Assembly (NCBI GenBank): GCA_963734815.1
Contig: CAVTIH010000002.1
Location: 310,001-374,000 of the forward strand
Direction of reading: 5' to 3'
Source of the DNA: Palsa-744 sp963734815
GTDB taxonomy: Bacteria; Actinomycetota; Thermoleophilia; Solirubrobacterales; Solirubrobacteraceae
DNA: 64,000 bases
Positions 52,846 through 61,923 of the stretch are shown in pieces. Every line of letters begins with the position of its first letter. Position 1 is the stretch's first letter. The position numbers were made by a program, and so were the translations under genes. A model generated the notes under the pieces. The model ran no database searches. It was given only the letters and a program-made list of their open reading frames with translations, and had not been told where the DNA came from.

Positions 52846-53598
52846 GTGGGCCTGCTGCCCGATTACTCCCGCCAAGCCGAGCGCTACGACGAGACGCGCT
52901 CCGCGAGCCCGTCGGTTCTGCGGGGGCTGCGCGAGGCCCTCAAAGGCGCGCCCGGCCGACGACTCGCCGACATCGGTGGCGGTACAGGTAACTACGCCCT
53001 CGCCCTCAGACGGGAAGGATGGGAGCCTGTTGTGGTGGACCGCTCGCCCGCAATGCTGGCGTGGGCAACCGCCAAGGGGCTCGAGACCGTCGAGGCAGAC
53101 GCACAGCGACTGCCGTTCGAGGACGAGACGTTCGACGCCGCCACGATGATCTCGATGCTGCACCACGTCGAGGACCGCAACGCCGCACTGGCCGAGGCGC
53201 GGCGCATCCTCAGACCTCAGGGACTCCTGGTGCTCAAGGGCTACACGGGTGAGGATGCCGCCACCCTCTGGATTCTCGACTACTTTCCGAGCAGCCGGCG
53301 CTGGATGGACGCGACCCACCCGCCACGGGCGGCGATCCTCGAGGAGCTGCCCGGCGCGCGGCTCTTCGCTTTCGAGTTCAAGGACATGCAGGACGCATCG
53401 CTGGCCGCTCTCTCGGCCGACCCCGATCGTGTGCTGGAGGCCGCAGAGAGGGGCGAGACGAGCTATTTCGAGCGGATGTCGCGCGACCATCCCGAAGAGC
53501 TGCGAGCTGGGGTTGCGCGACTCCGAGAGGACATCGCGGCCGGCCGGGCCCCGAAGCGTGCCGGGACGGCGACAGTATGCAGCTGGACCAAGCGCTAG
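52846..53598 (+). CDS. Class I SAM-dependent methyltransferase
   Basis: A 250-residue UbiE/Methyltransf_11-type enzyme: start DYSRQAERYDETR, SAM motif LADIGGGTGNYALAL, acidic motif VDRSPAML, motif IV FDAATMISMLHHVEDR, motif V ILRPQGLLVLKGY. Substrate unknown. GTG 52846 is the start with family-like N-terminus. It stands alone between toxin-antitoxin genes. Confidence 0.87.
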   Translation: MGLLPDYSRQAERYDETRSASPSVLRGLREALKGAPGRRLADIGGGTGNYALALRREGWEPVVVDRSPAMLAWATAKGLETVEADAQRLPFEDETFDAATMISMLHHVEDRNAALAEARRILRPQGLLVLKGYTGEDAATLWILDYFPSSRRWMDATHPPRAAILEELPGARLFAFEFKDMQDASLAALSADPDRVLEAAERGETSYFERMSRDHPEELRAGVARLREDIAAGRAPKRAGTATVCSWTKR

Positions 53599-53658
53599 CG
53601 GACACTCGCGCTCGCGCTGCGAGCAAACGTCTCACAACGCATCAGCATTCCCGGGGAC

Positions 53659-53841
53659 GTGCTGTACCGCTTCATCGCGTGGGTCCTGGAAGAGATCCAG
53701 CCGGCGCCCAACGGCGCCACGATGGGCGAGGTTTACGCGCGCCACGCAAGCCATCCCGCTAGCCCGTCCGACATCGAGAAGTTCGAGCGGCGCTTTGGCC
53801 CGTCCCTTCCGCCCAACGATGATTCACGGTTCTGTTCATGA
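53659..53841 (+). pseudogene. Short fragment, possibly end of a lost gene
   Basis: A 60-codon open end (LYRFIAWVLEEIQPAPNGAT and following; IEKFERRFGP) that continues in frame upstream as ISIPGDV. No start with ribosome site and no recognised family; the sequence looks protein-derived. The last codons run into the AT-rich iterons at 53833. Confidence 0.35.
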
Positions 53842-53868
53842 TATTGTTCATGAAAATGTTTATGAACT
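53833..53868. repeat. Three 12-base iterons upstream of Xre/RES operon
   Basis: TGTTCATGATAT (53833-53844), TGTTCATGAAAA (53845-53856) and TGTTTATGAACT (53857-53868) are adjacent copies; GTTCAT at 53846 and ATGAAC at 53862 also form an inverted pair. AT-rich in a GC-rich genome, about 90 bases before the antitoxin start. Confidence 0.75.
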
Positions 53869-53959
53869 CTACGTTGATGATCGCTGACGTCGGCGAGGGT
53901 CGCCAAGTCCTGCCACCAGCTCGCAGCCTCAACCATCCGACGAACATCGGGAAGATCCC

Positions 53960-54298
53960 GTGGCCAGCGCCGTAGCCAACCGTCTTGACTCCATCCGTGA
54001 CCGCGGCGGGATCAAGTCCCGCGAGGTCGCCCAGCTGCTCGACACCACGCCGCAGACAGTCTCGCGCTGGCGTACCGGCAGGGTCGAGCCGCAGCCCGAC
54101 CGCCTACAGCGACTGCTCACGCTCGAGTGGTTGGTCGGTGAGCTCGCAGAGTTCTACGAGCCCCAGGAGGCACGCTTGTGGCTGTTCGCGCCACACCGCC
54201 TACTCGCAGGTGAGCGACCCGCCGACCGGATCCAGCAGGGCAAACTCGACGACGTGCTCGCCCTCATCGCCCAGCTACGCGACGGCGCCTTCGTCTAA
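53960..54298 (+). CDS. Xre/MbcA/ParS-type antitoxin
   Basis: A 112-residue protein with an N-terminal Xre-like helix-turn-helix (LDTTPQTVSRWRTGRVEPQP, 20) and a C-terminal DUF2384-like domain (WLVGELAEFYEPQEARLWLF, then LLAGERPADRI and LIAQLRDGAFV). This is the antitoxin layout of RES-type systems. GTG 53960 has GGGAAGA upstream. The toxin gene follows 23 bases downstream. Confidence 0.85.
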   Translation: MASAVANRLDSIRDRGGIKSREVAQLLDTTPQTVSRWRTGRVEPQPDRLQRLLTLEWLVGELAEFYEPQEARLWLFAPHRLLAGERPADRIQQGKLDDVLALIAQLRDGAFV

Positions 54299-54321
54299 CC
54301 GCCACCGGCGACGCAGCGGAC

Positions 54322-54840
54322 GTGGTCTACTCGCCCGAACTGCTCGATCTGCTGCAAGCGATCGACCCAGCCCCCTGGACCGGCCAAGCATTCCGGCACA
54401 TGTTCGGTGACCACCCACCTGATGCCGAGAACACCCGCGGAGCGCGCTGGAACCCGCCCGGCGTCGCCGCGATCTACACCAGCCTCACTCGCGGGGGCGC
54501 GCTTGCCGAGGCCGAGCACCAGATAGCTATCCAGCCCATCCGGCCACGCGCCCGCCGCACCGTCTACACACTCGAGATCACACTCGCCAGCGTCCTCGAC
54601 CTCACCGACCCCGCGCTTCTGCAGCACCTCGGCGTCGGACCTGCCGAGCTTGCAGCCGATGACATGATCGCGTGCCGCCAACTCGGCGGCGCAGCCCACT
54701 GGCTCGAGCGCGACGGCCTGCTTCTGCCATCGGCGCGCAGCAGCGCCACGAATCTCGTGACCTTTCCCGCCACGCGATCACCCGACGCCCGCTTTGAGAT
54801 CCTCAAGGAAGAACCCTTGGGATCATCAGACGGACCCTGA
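54322..54840 (+). CDS. RES-domain toxin (MbcT-like)
   Basis: A 172-residue RES protein: Arg25 (FRHMFGD), GARWNPPGVAAIYTSL (40-55) and LAEAEHQIA with the expected Glu, then late TNLVTFPATR. RES toxins degrade NAD+ by phosphorolysis or hydrolysis. The Arg-Glu-Ser triad appears in place: R42 in ARWNP, E63 or E65, and a late Ser (RSSATNLV). GTG 54322 is the start. Confidence 0.85.
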   Translation: MVYSPELLDLLQAIDPAPWTGQAFRHMFGDHPPDAENTRGARWNPPGVAAIYTSLTRGGALAEAEHQIAIQPIRPRARRTVYTLEITLASVLDLTDPALLQHLGVGPAELAADDMIACRQLGGAAHWLERDGLLLPSARSSATNLVTFPATRSPDARFEILKEEPLGSSDGP

Positions 54841-55296
54841 GCCTCCATCCCAACGCCATCTGGTGTGCGCCGGCCCTGGGCCAAGGGACTACGGGCTGAA
54901 CCGTGCCTCGCGCTGATCCGGCCGAGGTCCCAGCGAACCGCAGCGCGGGGCATGACGCCTGCGGACGGCTGGGTCACACGCCGCGCCGACGAGAAATCGG
55001 GGCGCGAAACCTCAATGTTGCGGTTTGGAGGCTACGTTGTCGGTTAATTGGGGGCTGCCAACTATTCGTGTGTCGGGCGTATTTCTCTGAAACTATTGCA
55101 ATGCCCTCAATAAACTGCTTGGGTGTTAATATTTGAACCGTGCCCATTCTCAGGACCAGGGGACGCCCAAGACCGATAGCGGAGTGCTTGTGACCTCTGG
55201 TAGCACTCGAAGCGTGAGAGAAAAAACGGTCGTAGCGACCATGAATCTGGCGCGTGCCGTTGCGGAAGAGTGTGTTTTGGGTTTACATTTTTAGAC
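54841..55296. other. Intergenic region, AT-rich in its centre
   Basis: 456 bases without a supportable gene. From about 55010 to 55140 the sequence is distinctly AT-rich (words such as GTTAATATTTGAAC and CTATTGCAATG), a possible promoter zone for the HTH gene. No repeat recognised. Confidence 0.4.
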
Positions 55297-55770
55297 GTGC
55301 CCTCAAATAACACGTCCACTGTGGAGTCCTCTTCGACGCATGACCCGCAGTCGCGCATACTGCTCAGCAGACGAGATGCCGCAGCCACACTGGGGGTCAG
55401 CCTGTCGCATTTCGGCCGTTTCATACAGCCACAGATGCCTTGCGTGCAGTGCGGTCAGCTCATTTTGTATCGGCCCCGAGATCTCCAGGAGTGGGCCGAT
55501 AGGCTCGCCGGCGTGCCGCCAGCCTTCGCCCGTGGGCGGAGGTCTACGATCTCGAGGGCAGGTGGATCGCCCTCGGCGCTTGCTTCGCCCGCGCCGTTGC
55601 GCCCGAATAGGGCTCCTGTTTCCTCTGCATTACCGCCCATGCCTGAGGCTGCGCCTCGACGTGCGAGAGCGCGTACAAGACGCCGCACCAACCCGGCGAG
55701 GCGCCCGCCCGATCAGCGCACTCGCTGGCCGTCCATCGTCATACGCCATCAGACCGTGATTCCTGAGTAA
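55297..55770 (+). CDS. Excisionase-like HTH protein
   Basis: A 157-residue protein. Residues about 20-70 resemble a helix-turn-helix of the excisionase/MerR-like kind (SRRDAAATLGVSLSHFGRF, then ILYRPRDLQEWADR), which binds DNA and often regulates integration. The rest is Arg/Pro-rich and disordered. GTG 55297 is preferred, since the earlier open frame has no ribosome site. The stop at 55770 lies 7 bases before the left inverted repeat of the IS1380 element. Confidence 0.5.
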   Translation: MPSNNTSTVESSSTHDPQSRILLSRRDAAATLGVSLSHFGRFIQPQMPCVQCGQLILYRPRDLQEWADRLAGVPPAFARGRRSTISRAGGSPSALASPAPLRPNRAPVSSALPPMPEAAPRRARARTRRRTNPARRPPDQRTRWPSIVIRHQTVIPE

Positions 55771-55777
55771 CTGCTCC

Positions 55778-57497
55778 GTTTTTGGGTGTGTTGGTTCCGT
55801 CCGGGCCGCTTGGCAGCGTGCGTTTGAACGTTCCAGCGACTCGGGGAGGGGATCACCTTGTCGGTGAAGTCCAGGCAGAAGGCAGAGCGGCGGGTCAAGC
55901 GTGCGGCGGGTCGCGGTGTGCGGACTCGTTTTGATCAGGCTCCCAGGATCGAGGTCGTGGCTGATGATCCGACACTGACGCCGTTCGCGGGGTCTGCTGT
56001 GGTGGGTGAGCTGGTGCGTCGTTTGGGGTTGATCCCGGCGCTCGATAGGGCGATCGAGGGTGCGCCGCGGGTTGGGGGTTTGGGGCCGGTCAAGCAGCGC
56101 GCGCGTGGCCTCTCGGCAGGCCAGGCGCTGGTGTGCGTGGCCGAGTCGATGCTATGCGGCGGGGACTCGATGCTCGATGTGGAGCGGCTGCGGGCTGATG
56201 CGCCTGGCGCTGAGCTGCGGGCGGTGGCTGACGTTCCGGCGGCCTCGACTGCGTGCCAGTTGGCGCGGCGTTTCAGGCGCACTCATTTGCGTGCCGCTGA
56301 GGAGGCGTTCGCACGGGCAGCGAACGAGTTTGACCGTCAACTCGGGCGTGATCCGGGCGGGCCGGTAACACTCGATTTTGATTCCACGAGCGTCGAGGTT
56401 TACGGGCGGCGCAAGCCGGGCGCGGCTGTGAACTACAAGGGCCAGTTGGCCTACCAGCCCCTGTTGTGCTCCTGGGCGCAGCGCGGACGGATGCTCGCCG
56501 GCGAGCTGCTCGGGGGAACGGACTCCACGCAGGCCGATGAGCCCCGTCGCCTGCTGGGCCGCGTGGTGTCCTATCTGCCCGAGGGTCATGGCGAGATTTC
56601 GGCGCGTTTTGACTCGGGGTTCTACCGCGTCGATCTACTGAGCGACTGCCGCGAGCGTGGGGTGCGCTTCTCGATCTCGGTGCCGCGCTCAACGGCGATG
56701 TGGCGGGCACTGGAGGAGATCGGCGAGGATCAGTGGCAGGACGCGCAGGAGCTGGGGAGCGCCCAGGTCGCCGAGAGCACCTATACCCCGCATGGCTGGG
56801 AGCATGAGCCGCTACGGCTGATCGTTCGCCGTGTCGCGCATCCCGCTGACGCGCTCAGCGACGATCCACGCGCGCGACGCCGCTCGACGATCCCGGCCGA
56901 GCAGCTGAACCTCGGGCTGGCAGGCGAAGCCGACGTCGTATACGGCTACAGCTTCATCCTCACCGATCTCGAGGGCGAGGTCCCTGCCGTTGAGCGCCAC
57001 CACCGCGAGCGCGTGCAAATCGAGGAGCGCATCAAGGACCAGAAGCTCGGTGTCTCCCTGCGCCGCCTACCGCTCTCCGATCTCGACGCCAACCGCTTCT
57101 GGCTTGCTTGCACCGCGCTCGCGCTGAACCTGCTGGCACTCCTCTCCGATCTGCTCTATGGCACCGACCCACCTGGGCATTTGCCGCGTCGCCGTCAAGC
57201 CAAGTGGCTACGACGGATGCTGCTCTGCGTACCCGCCAGAGTCATCCACCACGCACGCACAATCCGCCTGCGGCTACCCGCCGGGATCCCCCAAGCCGAA
57301 CTCTTCGCCCGCGCCTACAACACCGCACGCGGGCTCGCGCCACCAGCCGCCGCCCGACCCCCTCCGGAAGACAACCACACCGCGTGAGAGCCATCTCGGC
57401 CTGCCCGGAAACGGGTGCCCAGCACCAGCGCTCACCACCACTCGCGCTCCTCGCACACCCCAGCGCCGCGCGCCGCGACCCAACCCCATCCAAAAAC
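55778..57497. mobile_element. IS1380-family insertion sequence
   Basis: Left end 55778-55798 (GTTTTTGGGTGTGTTGG..) and the reverse complement of 57477-57497 (GTTTTTGGATGGGGTTGG..) match at about 16 of 21 positions, so they are probable terminal inverted repeats bounding a 1.7-kb element with one transposase gene. Target duplication not recognised. Confidence 0.6.
55858..57387 (+). CDS. IS1380-family transposase
   Basis: A 509-residue DDE transposase of the IS1380 type. Probable catalytic acidic positions are TLDFDSTSVEVYG (first Asp region), ISARFDSGFYRVD (second) and YSFILTDLEGEVPAVERHHR followed by ERVQIEERIKD (Glu region). The C-terminal part has NRFWLACTALALNLL, a family feature. Full length, no visible frameshift. 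TTG 55858 has GGGAGGGG upstream, and GTG 55864 is possible. Confidence 0.92.
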   Translation: MSVKSRQKAERRVKRAAGRGVRTRFDQAPRIEVVADDPTLTPFAGSAVVGELVRRLGLIPALDRAIEGAPRVGGLGPVKQRARGLSAGQALVCVAESMLCGGDSMLDVERLRADAPGAELRAVADVPAASTACQLARRFRRTHLRAAEEAFARAANEFDRQLGRDPGGPVTLDFDSTSVEVYGRRKPGAAVNYKGQLAYQPLLCSWAQRGRMLAGELLGGTDSTQADEPRRLLGRVVSYLPEGHGEISARFDSGFYRVDLLSDCRERGVRFSISVPRSTAMWRALEEIGEDQWQDAQELGSAQVAESTYTPHGWEHEPLRLIVRRVAHPADALSDDPRARRRSTIPAEQLNLGLAGEADVVYGYSFILTDLEGEVPAVERHHRERVQIEERIKDQKLGVSLRRLPLSDLDANRFWLACTALALNLLALLSDLLYGTDPPGHLPRRRQAKWLRRMLLCVPARVIHHARTIRLRLPAGIPQAELFARAYNTARGLAPPAAARPPPEDNHTA

Positions 57498-57547
57498 CCC
57501 ACCCAGCACAAAATCCCGGCACCACGACGCTTATCCACTAATCACGG

Positions 57548-57796
57548 TCAGATCGCTCGCCGCTTGGCGACTCGCTCGCGCCGCACCTCGCGCACCGCTT
57601 TCACCGCTTCGCGCTCGATCTCCTCAGACGGCACCCCTCGAAAGCGCTCCATCGCACGGTCGCTCGCCTCGTGTCCGAGCTGTATGCGCGCAACGCTCTC
57701 CAGCAGCTCGCGGTCGCTCTTCGCCGGGCGTCGCCGACGCAGCCGCTCAAGCAACTCGGTATCGATCTCGACGGTCGTTGTCGGTGAGGCAGCCAT
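57548..57796 (-). CDS. Orphan antitoxin-like protein
   Basis: An 82-residue protein starting at ATG 57796: a ribbon-helix-helix-like strand TTTVEIDTELLERLRRRRP and helix SDRELLESVARIQLG, then an acidic/basic coiled tail (EEIEREAVKAVREVRRERV). Typical of VapB/DUF2191-type antitoxins. No toxin gene follows; the IS1380 lies directly downstream and may have removed it. ATG 57805 is an alternative start. Confidence 0.6.
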   Translation of the reverse strand: MAASPTTTVEIDTELLERLRRRRPAKSDRELLESVARIQLGHEASDRAMERFRGVPSEEIEREAVKAVREVRRERVAKRRAI

Positions 57797-58124
57797 CGCC
57801 CTCATGCTACCGCCCACCGCCGCACCGACGGACCGGAAACGAAACTCTCCTTGGACCCCCTCGCCAGGCAAGGGCCCTCCGATCATCGGTGGCCATCGCG
57901 CGGTAGACGCGCAGAGATCATGACCCGCGCAGGAAGCACTTGATCACGTCTGGAGGCCCTGTCAGAGTCAAGGCGCGATAAAGCGAGACCGTGCCGCGCA
58001 CAGGTCGTCCGGGTCGCAACGCGACGGGGGCCGCTCCAAGCGCCGTCGCAGCTCGCGGGACCCCAGCCGCCGGCGGCTCGCCAAGAACACCGATGAACGG
58101 ACTGACGCGGAGCGTCTTGCGGAC

Positions 58125-58337
58125 ATGGGCTGGGTCGAATGGGGTGGTGAGCTGATCTGGGCAGTCGGCTTCACATCAGGGGGCGCGCCCTACGGGCTAC
58201 GGCCGTGTGACTTCCGTCCGGCAGACCTACAGGCAATGGGGCTGGACATCGCGGAGGTGGACGACGCAGAGCCAGCGAGCACGGAGTCGTGGGTCGAAGA
58301 GTCCGACGCCTGGCCGCGGGACACCAACGTTGTGTAG
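58125..58337 (+). pseudogene. Fragment of a hypothetical gene
   Basis: A 70-codon frame MGWVEWGGELIWAVGFTSGG and following, protein-like with many Trp, Gly and acidic residues. The frame is open upstream to 57924 (reading RRRLAKNTDERTDAERLAD before the Met) without any start codon, so the 5' part is probably missing. Not recognised. Confidence 0.4.
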
Positions 58338-58437
58338 CCCCCGCGTGATCGGGCGCAGCTCGCTCGGGCTCGGGCCGTTCCTGACTCGTCGGCGCGGGCA
58401 CCGGGCGCAGAGTCGCATCAGCGCCTAGTAGGGCGGG

Positions 58438-58504
58438 TGGCCGGGAGCGTTGCAGCTCCCGGCTCCCACAGATCTGGGCGTGACAGTCTCCCGTCACCCA
58501 GCTC
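58438..58504 (-). ncRNA. Group II intron domains V and VI
   Basis: Domain V: GAGCTGGGTGACG pairs with GTCACGCCCAGATCT around a short loop, with the conserved catalytic AGC/GAG start. Domain VI: GCCGGGAGC pairs with GCTCCCGGC across TGCAAC, followed by an unpaired A before the 3' end that could be the branch point. Confidence 0.65.
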
Positions 58505-58519
58505 TTCTCACCAGCCGTG

Positions 58520-59770
58520 TCAGGGCGTTGGGACCCATTGCCAGTGGGCGAACAGGCCGGGCTCTCGTTTCAAGAGTCTGGCCCACCACTGCTTGAACCG
58601 CTTGTAGGTCCGCAGCCGCTTGTACTTCTTCCCTGCCCAGCGCCTCAGGTAGACGTTGACGCGCCGCAGGAGGGGATAGAGCACTGACCGGTAGTACCGG
58701 CCGTAGTAGCTCATCCACCCGGCCACGATGGGGTTCAGCCACCTGGCCAGATCGTCGAGCGGCAGGTTGATGTGCCGGTGTATCCGCAACTGGCGGAGCC
58801 GAGCACTCTTGGCCTTCAGCGCCTCGGGGCTGATCGCCGGCAGGAACGACGTGAACCTCACGCCGTCCTTGCGTCGCGCCTCCCGTGGCCGGAAGGCGAA
58901 CCCCAGGAACGTGAAGGAGGTGTGCTCGTGGCGCCCGCGACGGTTATCGTCCTTGCAATAGACGATCCTCGTCTTCTGCGGGTGCAGCCTCAAGCCCACC
59001 TCTTCCATCCGCGCGGCGATCCTGGCAAGCACCTCCTCGGCCTGCCGCCGTGACTTGCAGTGCACGATGGCATCGTCGGAGTAGCGCTCAAATGGGCAGT
59101 CCGGGTATTCCCGGGCCATCCAGGCATCGAACGCAAAGTGCATGAACAGGTTCACCAGGACCGGCGAAACTGCCGACCCTTGCGGAGTTCCCTTCTGGCA
59201 CTGCACAAGGGTACCGTCGGGCTGCTGTGACGGGGCGGCAAGCCACCGCTTCACATAGAGCAGCACCCAGCGAGCGTCGGTGACCACTTCCACCGCCTTG
59301 ACGATGAGTTCCCACGGCGCCTCATCGAAGAACTTCTGGACATCAAGATCGATGACCCAGTCGTACTTCCAGCACCGCCGCCGGCACACCCCGACCGCTT
59401 CCAAGGCCGACTTGCCCGGCCGGTAACCATAAGAGTCAGGGTGGAACCTCGGCTCCACCAACGGCTCCAGAAACATGGCTGCCGCCGTCATCGCGACCCT
59501 ATCTGAGATCGTGGGCACGCCCAGCACTCGGACCCCGCCGCCATGCAGCTTGGGGATCTCCACCGCCCGCACCGAAGGCGGAAAGTAGGACCCCGAGCTC
59601 ATCCGATTCCAGATCCGATAGAGGTTGTTCTTCAGATCAGACTCGAACTCGTCCAGGGTCTGCCCATCCACTCCCGGGGCACCCTTGTTGGCCTTGACCT
59701 GCCGCCACGCCTCCCAGACCAACTGCTTGGGAATCGCAAACGACTTGTCCTTGGGCTTTGGCATGTTCAT
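58520..59770 (-). CDS. ltrA: Group II intron reverse transcriptase/maturase
   Basis: A 416-residue protein with RT motifs in order: RVLGVPTISDRV (motif 2), YGYRPGKSALEAV (motif 2a), YDWVIDLDVQKFFD (motif 3), KGTPQGSAVSPVLVNLFMH (motif 4), FERYSDDAIVH with the YxDD active site, and SFTFLGFAF (motif 7 region). A maturase X domain follows (about 300-360), and no HNH endonuclease. It would reverse-transcribe the intron and help its splicing. ATG 59770 has GAGGAAG upstream; the longer frame is not supported. Confidence 0.93.
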   Translation of the reverse strand: MNMPKPKDKSFAIPKQLVWEAWRQVKANKGAPGVDGQTLDEFESDLKNNLYRIWNRMSSGSYFPPSVRAVEIPKLHGGGVRVLGVPTISDRVAMTAAAMFLEPLVEPRFHPDSYGYRPGKSALEAVGVCRRRCWKYDWVIDLDVQKFFDEAPWELIVKAVEVVTDARWVLLYVKRWLAAPSQQPDGTLVQCQKGTPQGSAVSPVLVNLFMHFAFDAWMAREYPDCPFERYSDDAIVHCKSRRQAEEVLARIAARMEEVGLRLHPQKTRIVYCKDDNRRGRHEHTSFTFLGFAFRPREARRKDGVRFTSFLPAISPEALKAKSARLRQLRIHRHINLPLDDLARWLNPIVAGWMSYYGRYYRSVLYPLLRRVNVYLRRWAGKKYKRLRTYKRFKQWWARLLKREPGLFAHWQWVPTP

Positions 59771-60411
59771 CCTCGCTTCCTCCCAGGGCTCACACCCCGG
59801 TTGACCGAAATGGACATTCCAGGTGAGCCGGCCCCTTCGCTCCACCCCCACCCCAGCGAGCAGGAACTTCACAGCTACTACGGACCGGTCCGCCAGCGAG
59901 CGCCGCGTCGGTACTCAATGCCTTCGGTTGCTGCCTCGGCACGCTCCCTTTCGCGACCCTTGGAGACCTGCGGTCCCGGGACGCCGTATCGACGCTCGCC
60001 TTCTCACGTTCCGTGCAAGAGCCGCAGACCAGGCTCACACCGCCTCTACGCCGGACACCACCTGGCCAGGAACACGGGCACCCGCCAGACTCATCCCGAG
60101 GGAAAAGCAAGGACCCCCGGTTTTGATGCCATCAAAACTAATCACGACGCCTCAACAGCGACGCCCGACCAGACCACCGGCCCGACCAGACGCTTCTGGA
60201 ACGTCTTCCTGGTCCCCACCTGACGCGATCAGGTCGCGCCTTCTCCCCGATCGCTCACCACGACGGTCTTCAGCCAACGCAGCACCAGGGTGGTTTAGCG
60301 CCCGCCCCCGCAAGGCCGACACTGGAGGGCCAACAAGCCTCCATCTCTCGCACAGCACCGCCTATGAAAGATGTCTTCTACATGACTTCCTCCTCAACGT
60401 TCGTGACGCAC

Positions 60412-61871
60412 TGCTCCGTTAGGTTGGTGGTGCCCTGAGTGGGTGTTCGGGCGGCAGCTCTCTGCGGCAAACGGGGCAGGTTCCGTGCCAGCAGGCCAGG
60501 AGTGCTTGTAGCTCCCGGACGACTTGGAAGAGGGTCAGGCTGCCGCCCTGAGTCGAGGACGGCGATCACGGCGCCTTCGCTCAAGGGTCAGGAACGCGTG
60601 TGCGACCGACACGAGTGTGACGTGGTGGTTGAATCCGCGGTAGCCGCGGCCCTCGAAGTGATCGAGCCCCAGGGCGTCCTTGAGCTCGCGGTAGTCATGC
60701 TCGATCCGCCAGCGCATCTTCCCCAGCCGCACCAGATCCTCGATTGGAGTGTCCTCGGGCAGGTTTGAGAGCCAGTACTTCACCGGCTGCTCCTTGTCCT
60801 CAGGCCACTCGCAGATCAGCCAGCACAACGGGATTTCCTCTCCGGCGAGGCTTGCCGCATTGCGCAGCTTGACGTTCGCCGGGCGGACTCTGAGCGTGAG
60901 AAACCGTGACGTCATCTCCCCGCGGGTACCCTCCCGCCAGGTCACCTCTTTAGCGGCGTTCTGCCCGGCCGCGAGCGCAACGTTCAGCAGTGATGAGGGT
61001 CTCTGGCGGTAGCGAGCCTTCGGCGGCTGGCCGCGACCCTGGTACTCAGGCTGCTCAGGTCTGACGTTCTCCTCGTAAGCCGAGGTGCTCGCCTTGGCGT
61101 CCAGCACATAGGAGATCTCGCGCTGTTGCAGTTCTCCACGGAACTGGGTGTTGTCTCCATATGCGCCGTCAGCAAGGATCACCGGCGGGGTGATCCCCCA
61201 TCCGGTGAGCTCGTCGATGATCTCCAGAGCAAGCCTCCACTTCTCGACGTGGTGCAGATCCTCTCCCAGCCCGGCCTTCTTGCGGCGGTCGTGATTGAAC
61301 TCACTATCCTCGTCCCACTCCTTGGGGATGAACAACCGCCAGTCCAGCGGGCAGGAAGCCTCATCCGTCACCGCGTTCACCGACACCGCGACCTGGCAGT
61401 TACCCACCCTCCCCAACGAGCCGGAGTACTGGCGAGCGACACCGACGGAGTGCTTGCCGAACTTCGGGAACCCGGTGTCATCAATCACCCACGCCTCAGG
61501 CTCAATCTCGCTGCTCATCCGCCTCGCCAACGCCTTGCGGACCGGCGCCCACTCCCACGGGGACTGATTCACGAACTGCTGCAAGCACTGCTCATCACCA
61601 TCAGCAAGCCGAGCAGCCATCGGCTCGATGCTCTTGCGCTTGCCATCCAGCATCAGGCCACGCAAATAGCACTCACCCCACGCCCGTTGGTCCTTGCGAC
61701 GCATCGACGCGAACATCTCGCCAGCGAACTCGACCAGCCGGCCACGAACACGCGCCAGCTCTTTCTGGGACAGGCCCGACACCGGATCCATGATGACCTC
61801 CTCGACGACGACAACGCCGCAGAGAAGATTCGCCCGCAGAGCACAAACCCCTTCACAAACCTAACGGAGCA
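60412..61871. mobile_element. IS701-like insertion sequence with terminal inverted repeats
   Basis: Left end TGCTCCGTTAGGTTGGTG (60412-60429) and the reverse complement of 61854-61871 (TGCTCCGTTAGGTTTGTG) agree at 17 of 18 positions. The 1.46-kb element holds one transposase gene on the minus strand. Its left end lies 61 bases from the 5' boundary of the group II intron. Confidence 0.8.
60535..61791 (-). CDS. IS701-family transposase
   Basis: A 418-residue DDE transposase: AWVIDDTGFPKFGKHSVGVA (first Asp), VILADGAYGDNTQFR (second Asp), and the Glu in WRIEHDYRELKDALGLDHFE (20), the usual order of IS701 enzymes. Full length with an Arg-rich end. Flanked by good terminal repeats, so probably active or recent. 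Confidence 0.92.
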   Translation of the reverse strand: MDPVSGLSQKELARVRGRLVEFAGEMFASMRRKDQRAWGECYLRGLMLDGKRKSIEPMAARLADGDEQCLQQFVNQSPWEWAPVRKALARRMSSEIEPEAWVIDDTGFPKFGKHSVGVARQYSGSLGRVGNCQVAVSVNAVTDEASCPLDWRLFIPKEWDEDSEFNHDRRKKAGLGEDLHHVEKWRLALEIIDELTGWGITPPVILADGAYGDNTQFRGELQQREISYVLDAKASTSAYEENVRPEQPEYQGRGQPPKARYRQRPSSLLNVALAAGQNAAKEVTWREGTRGEMTSRFLTLRVRPANVKLRNAASLAGEEIPLCWLICEWPEDKEQPVKYWLSNLPEDTPIEDLVRLGKMRWRIEHDYRELKDALGLDHFEGRGYRGFNHHVTLVSVAHAFLTLERRRRDRRPRLRAAA

Positions 61872-61923
61872 CTACTAGTGTCCTGTTGGTTTAATTCGTT
61901 TGCGGTTAGGGTAGGTGGTGGTT

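Larger units (their letters stand above)
58430..60351 (-). mobile_element. Group II intron
   Basis: On the minus strand the element starts with GTGCGAGAGATGG (from 60351), a group II 5' splice-site consensus (GUGYG). It encodes a reverse transcriptase/maturase and ends with domain V (58470-58504, GAGCTGGGTGACG...CGCCCAGATCT with a GGAGACT tip) and a domain VI stem (58438-58465). The 3' splice site is near CCTACT (about 58430). Size about 1.92 kb. No endonuclease domain, so it probably belongs to a class that inserts after hairpins or at replication forks. Confidence 0.75.
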
